This document shows, piece by piece, positions 63,167-64,000 of a DNA stretch of 64,000 nt. The notes beneath the pieces were generated by a model. It was not told where the DNA came from and searched no databases. It saw only the letters and a list, made by a program, of their open reading frames with translations. Numbering within the stretch: position 1 is the first letter of the stretch; each line of letters begins with the position of its first letter. The position numbers and the translations under genes were made by a program. Origin of the DNA: Comamonas sp. NLF-1-9 (lineage in GTDB: Bacteria; Pseudomonadota; Gammaproteobacteria; Burkholderiales; Burkholderiaceae_C); contig NZ_CP078069.1 in assembly GCF_019195435.1 (NCBI RefSeq), positions 2,294,001 to 2,358,000 on the forward strand, read 5' to 3'.

Positions 63167-64000
63167 ATGAACGACAAAAAAACGCTGCCGCTGTTCGACC
63201 GTGCGCTGGCGGGCCAGGCGCTGCGCGATGCCGTGCGCAAGCTCGATCCCCGAGCGCAGTGGCGCAACCCGGTGATGTTCGTGGTCTACCTGGGCTCCAT
63301 CCTCACCAGCATGTTGTTCGTGCAAGCGTTGGGCGGGCAGGGTGAGGCGCCGGCGGGTTTCATCCTGGCGATCGCGCTGTGGCTGTGGTTCACGGTGCTG
63401 TTCGCCAATTTCGCCGAGGCACTGGCCGAGGGGCGCAGCAAGGCGCAGGCCGCGTCCCTGCGCGGACTCAAGAAACAAACTTGGGCCAAGAAGCTCAAGG
63501 CTGGGCCGTACGAGGCCGCGCACGCGCGCAGCGAACTGAGCTGGACGCCCATCGAGGCCAACAACCTGCGCAAGGGCGACATCGTGCTGGCAGAGGCCGG
63601 CGACGTGATTCCGGCCGACGGCGAGGTGATCGACGGCGTGGCCTCGGTGGATGAATCGGCCATCACCGGTGAATCGGCGCCGGTGATCCGCGAGTCGGGC
63701 GGGGATTTTTCGGCCGTGACCGGCGGCACGCGCGTGCTGTCGGACTGGATCGTGGCGCGCGTGGCGGTCAACCCGGGCGAGACCTTCGTCGATCGCATGA
63801 TCGCCATGGTGGAGAACGCCAGCCGCAAGAAGACGCCCAACGAAATTGCGCTGACCATCCTGCTGGTCGGGTTGACGCTGGTGTTCCTGCTGGTCATCGT
63901 CACGCTGTGGCCGTTTTCCAGCTTTGCCGTGGCGCAGGCCGGCTCGGGCAGCGTGGTCAGCCTGACGGTGCTGGTGGCGCTCTTGGTGTGCCTGATACCG
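63167..64000 (+). CDS. kdpB: K+-transporting ATPase subunit KdpB, N-terminal part (cut by window end)
   Basis: KdpB is the P-type ATPase that drives the pump. The visible 278 residues include the first membrane hairpin ([20 protein letters not shown] onward), the actuator motif TGES at 167-170 (SAITGESAP) and [10 protein letters not shown]. The DKTGT phosphorylation site lies beyond the window. The start is 2 bases after the kdpC stop. No break is seen. Confidence 0.95.
   Translation, partial: MNDKKTLPLFDRALAGQALRDAVRKLDPRAQWRNPVMFVVYLGSILTSMLFVQALGGQGEAPAGFILAIALWLWFTVLFANFAEALAEGRSKAQAASLRGLKKQTWAKKLKAGPYEAAHARSELSWTPIEANNLRKGDIVLAEAGDVIPADGEVIDGVASVDESAITGESAPVIRESGGDFSAVTGGTRVLSDWIVARVAVNPGETFVDRMIAMVENASRKKTPNEIALTILLVGLTLVFLLVIVTLWPFSSFAVAQAGSGSVVSLTVLVALLVCLIP

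Overview
The window is about 64 kb of very GC-rich chromosomal DNA packed with genes on both strands. It has no tRNA, rRNA, phage, plasmid or CRISPR genes that I can see. Gene content and layout (radA/alr/lplT, metX-metW, glcE-glcF, mnmE, ilvE next to a CHCC zinc-finger gene, apt beside kdsD-kdsC-lptC) and the dispersed short repeats point to a betaproteobacterium of the order Burkholderiales, most likely the family Comamonadaceae. That assignment is inference from content, not from a database comparison.

Layout. 1-8.3 kb: the C-terminal part of RecQ, a glycine-rich RRM protein with a hairpin over its ribosome binding site, an SDR oxidoreductase, the LPS genes lptC-kdsC-kdsD, apt, two proteins of uncertain role and mnmE. 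8.4-12.7 kb: a nitronate monooxygenase-like gene, then an O-antigen-ligase-like membrane protein, a family 2 glycosyltransferase, a CHCC zinc-finger protein and ilvE in one leftward run. 12.8-18.9 kb: radA, two small membrane proteins and alr leftward; lplT and an EamA transporter rightward. 19.4-24.8 kb: a secreted repeat protein, a ProQ/FinO protein, glcF, glcE and an ammonium transporter. 24.8-32.1 kb: comM, a GST, a large orphan membrane protein, and small membrane or cytosolic genes ending in an lrgA/lrgB-type pair.

32.2-36.9 kb is a branched-chain amino acid type ABC transporter in which the two ATPases are fused into one protein and the two permeases into another, followed upstream by the binding protein. 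37-38.8 kb holds a ferredoxin-NADP reductase and prmB. 38.9-48.6 kb is the largest coherent system. It has a divergent GAF/Fis-type regulator and a three-subunit molybdenum hydroxylase (2Fe-2S, molybdopterin and FAD subunits) of the CO/xanthine dehydrogenase family. Five accessory genes follow: MoxR ATPase, VWA protein, CoxG-like, XdhC-like and MocA-like. The active-site loop is AYRGAGR rather than the AYRCSFR of true CO dehydrogenase, so the substrate is unknown.

48.66-50.5 kb is metX-metW behind what looks like a SAM-II riboswitch with a terminator-like hairpin just before the start codon. 50.6-60 kb: an AhpD-like protein, an exported amidohydrolase, an SMR transporter, a class II glutamine amidotransferase, pntA-pntB, a fadD-type ligase and an mtnN-like nucleosidase. 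60.5-64 kb is a kdp potassium pump operon with the unusual order kdpF - 27-codon ORF - kdpA - kdpC - kdpB, cut by the window end.

Three repeat families are scattered through the window. One is a roughly 160-bp element with inverted ends (three copies, one with a 4-bp target duplication). One is a short palindromic repeat built around GATAGCT and AGCGCTTG, several copies of which sit in frame inside genes. One is a REP-like CCCTCTCCC/GGGAGAGGG element.
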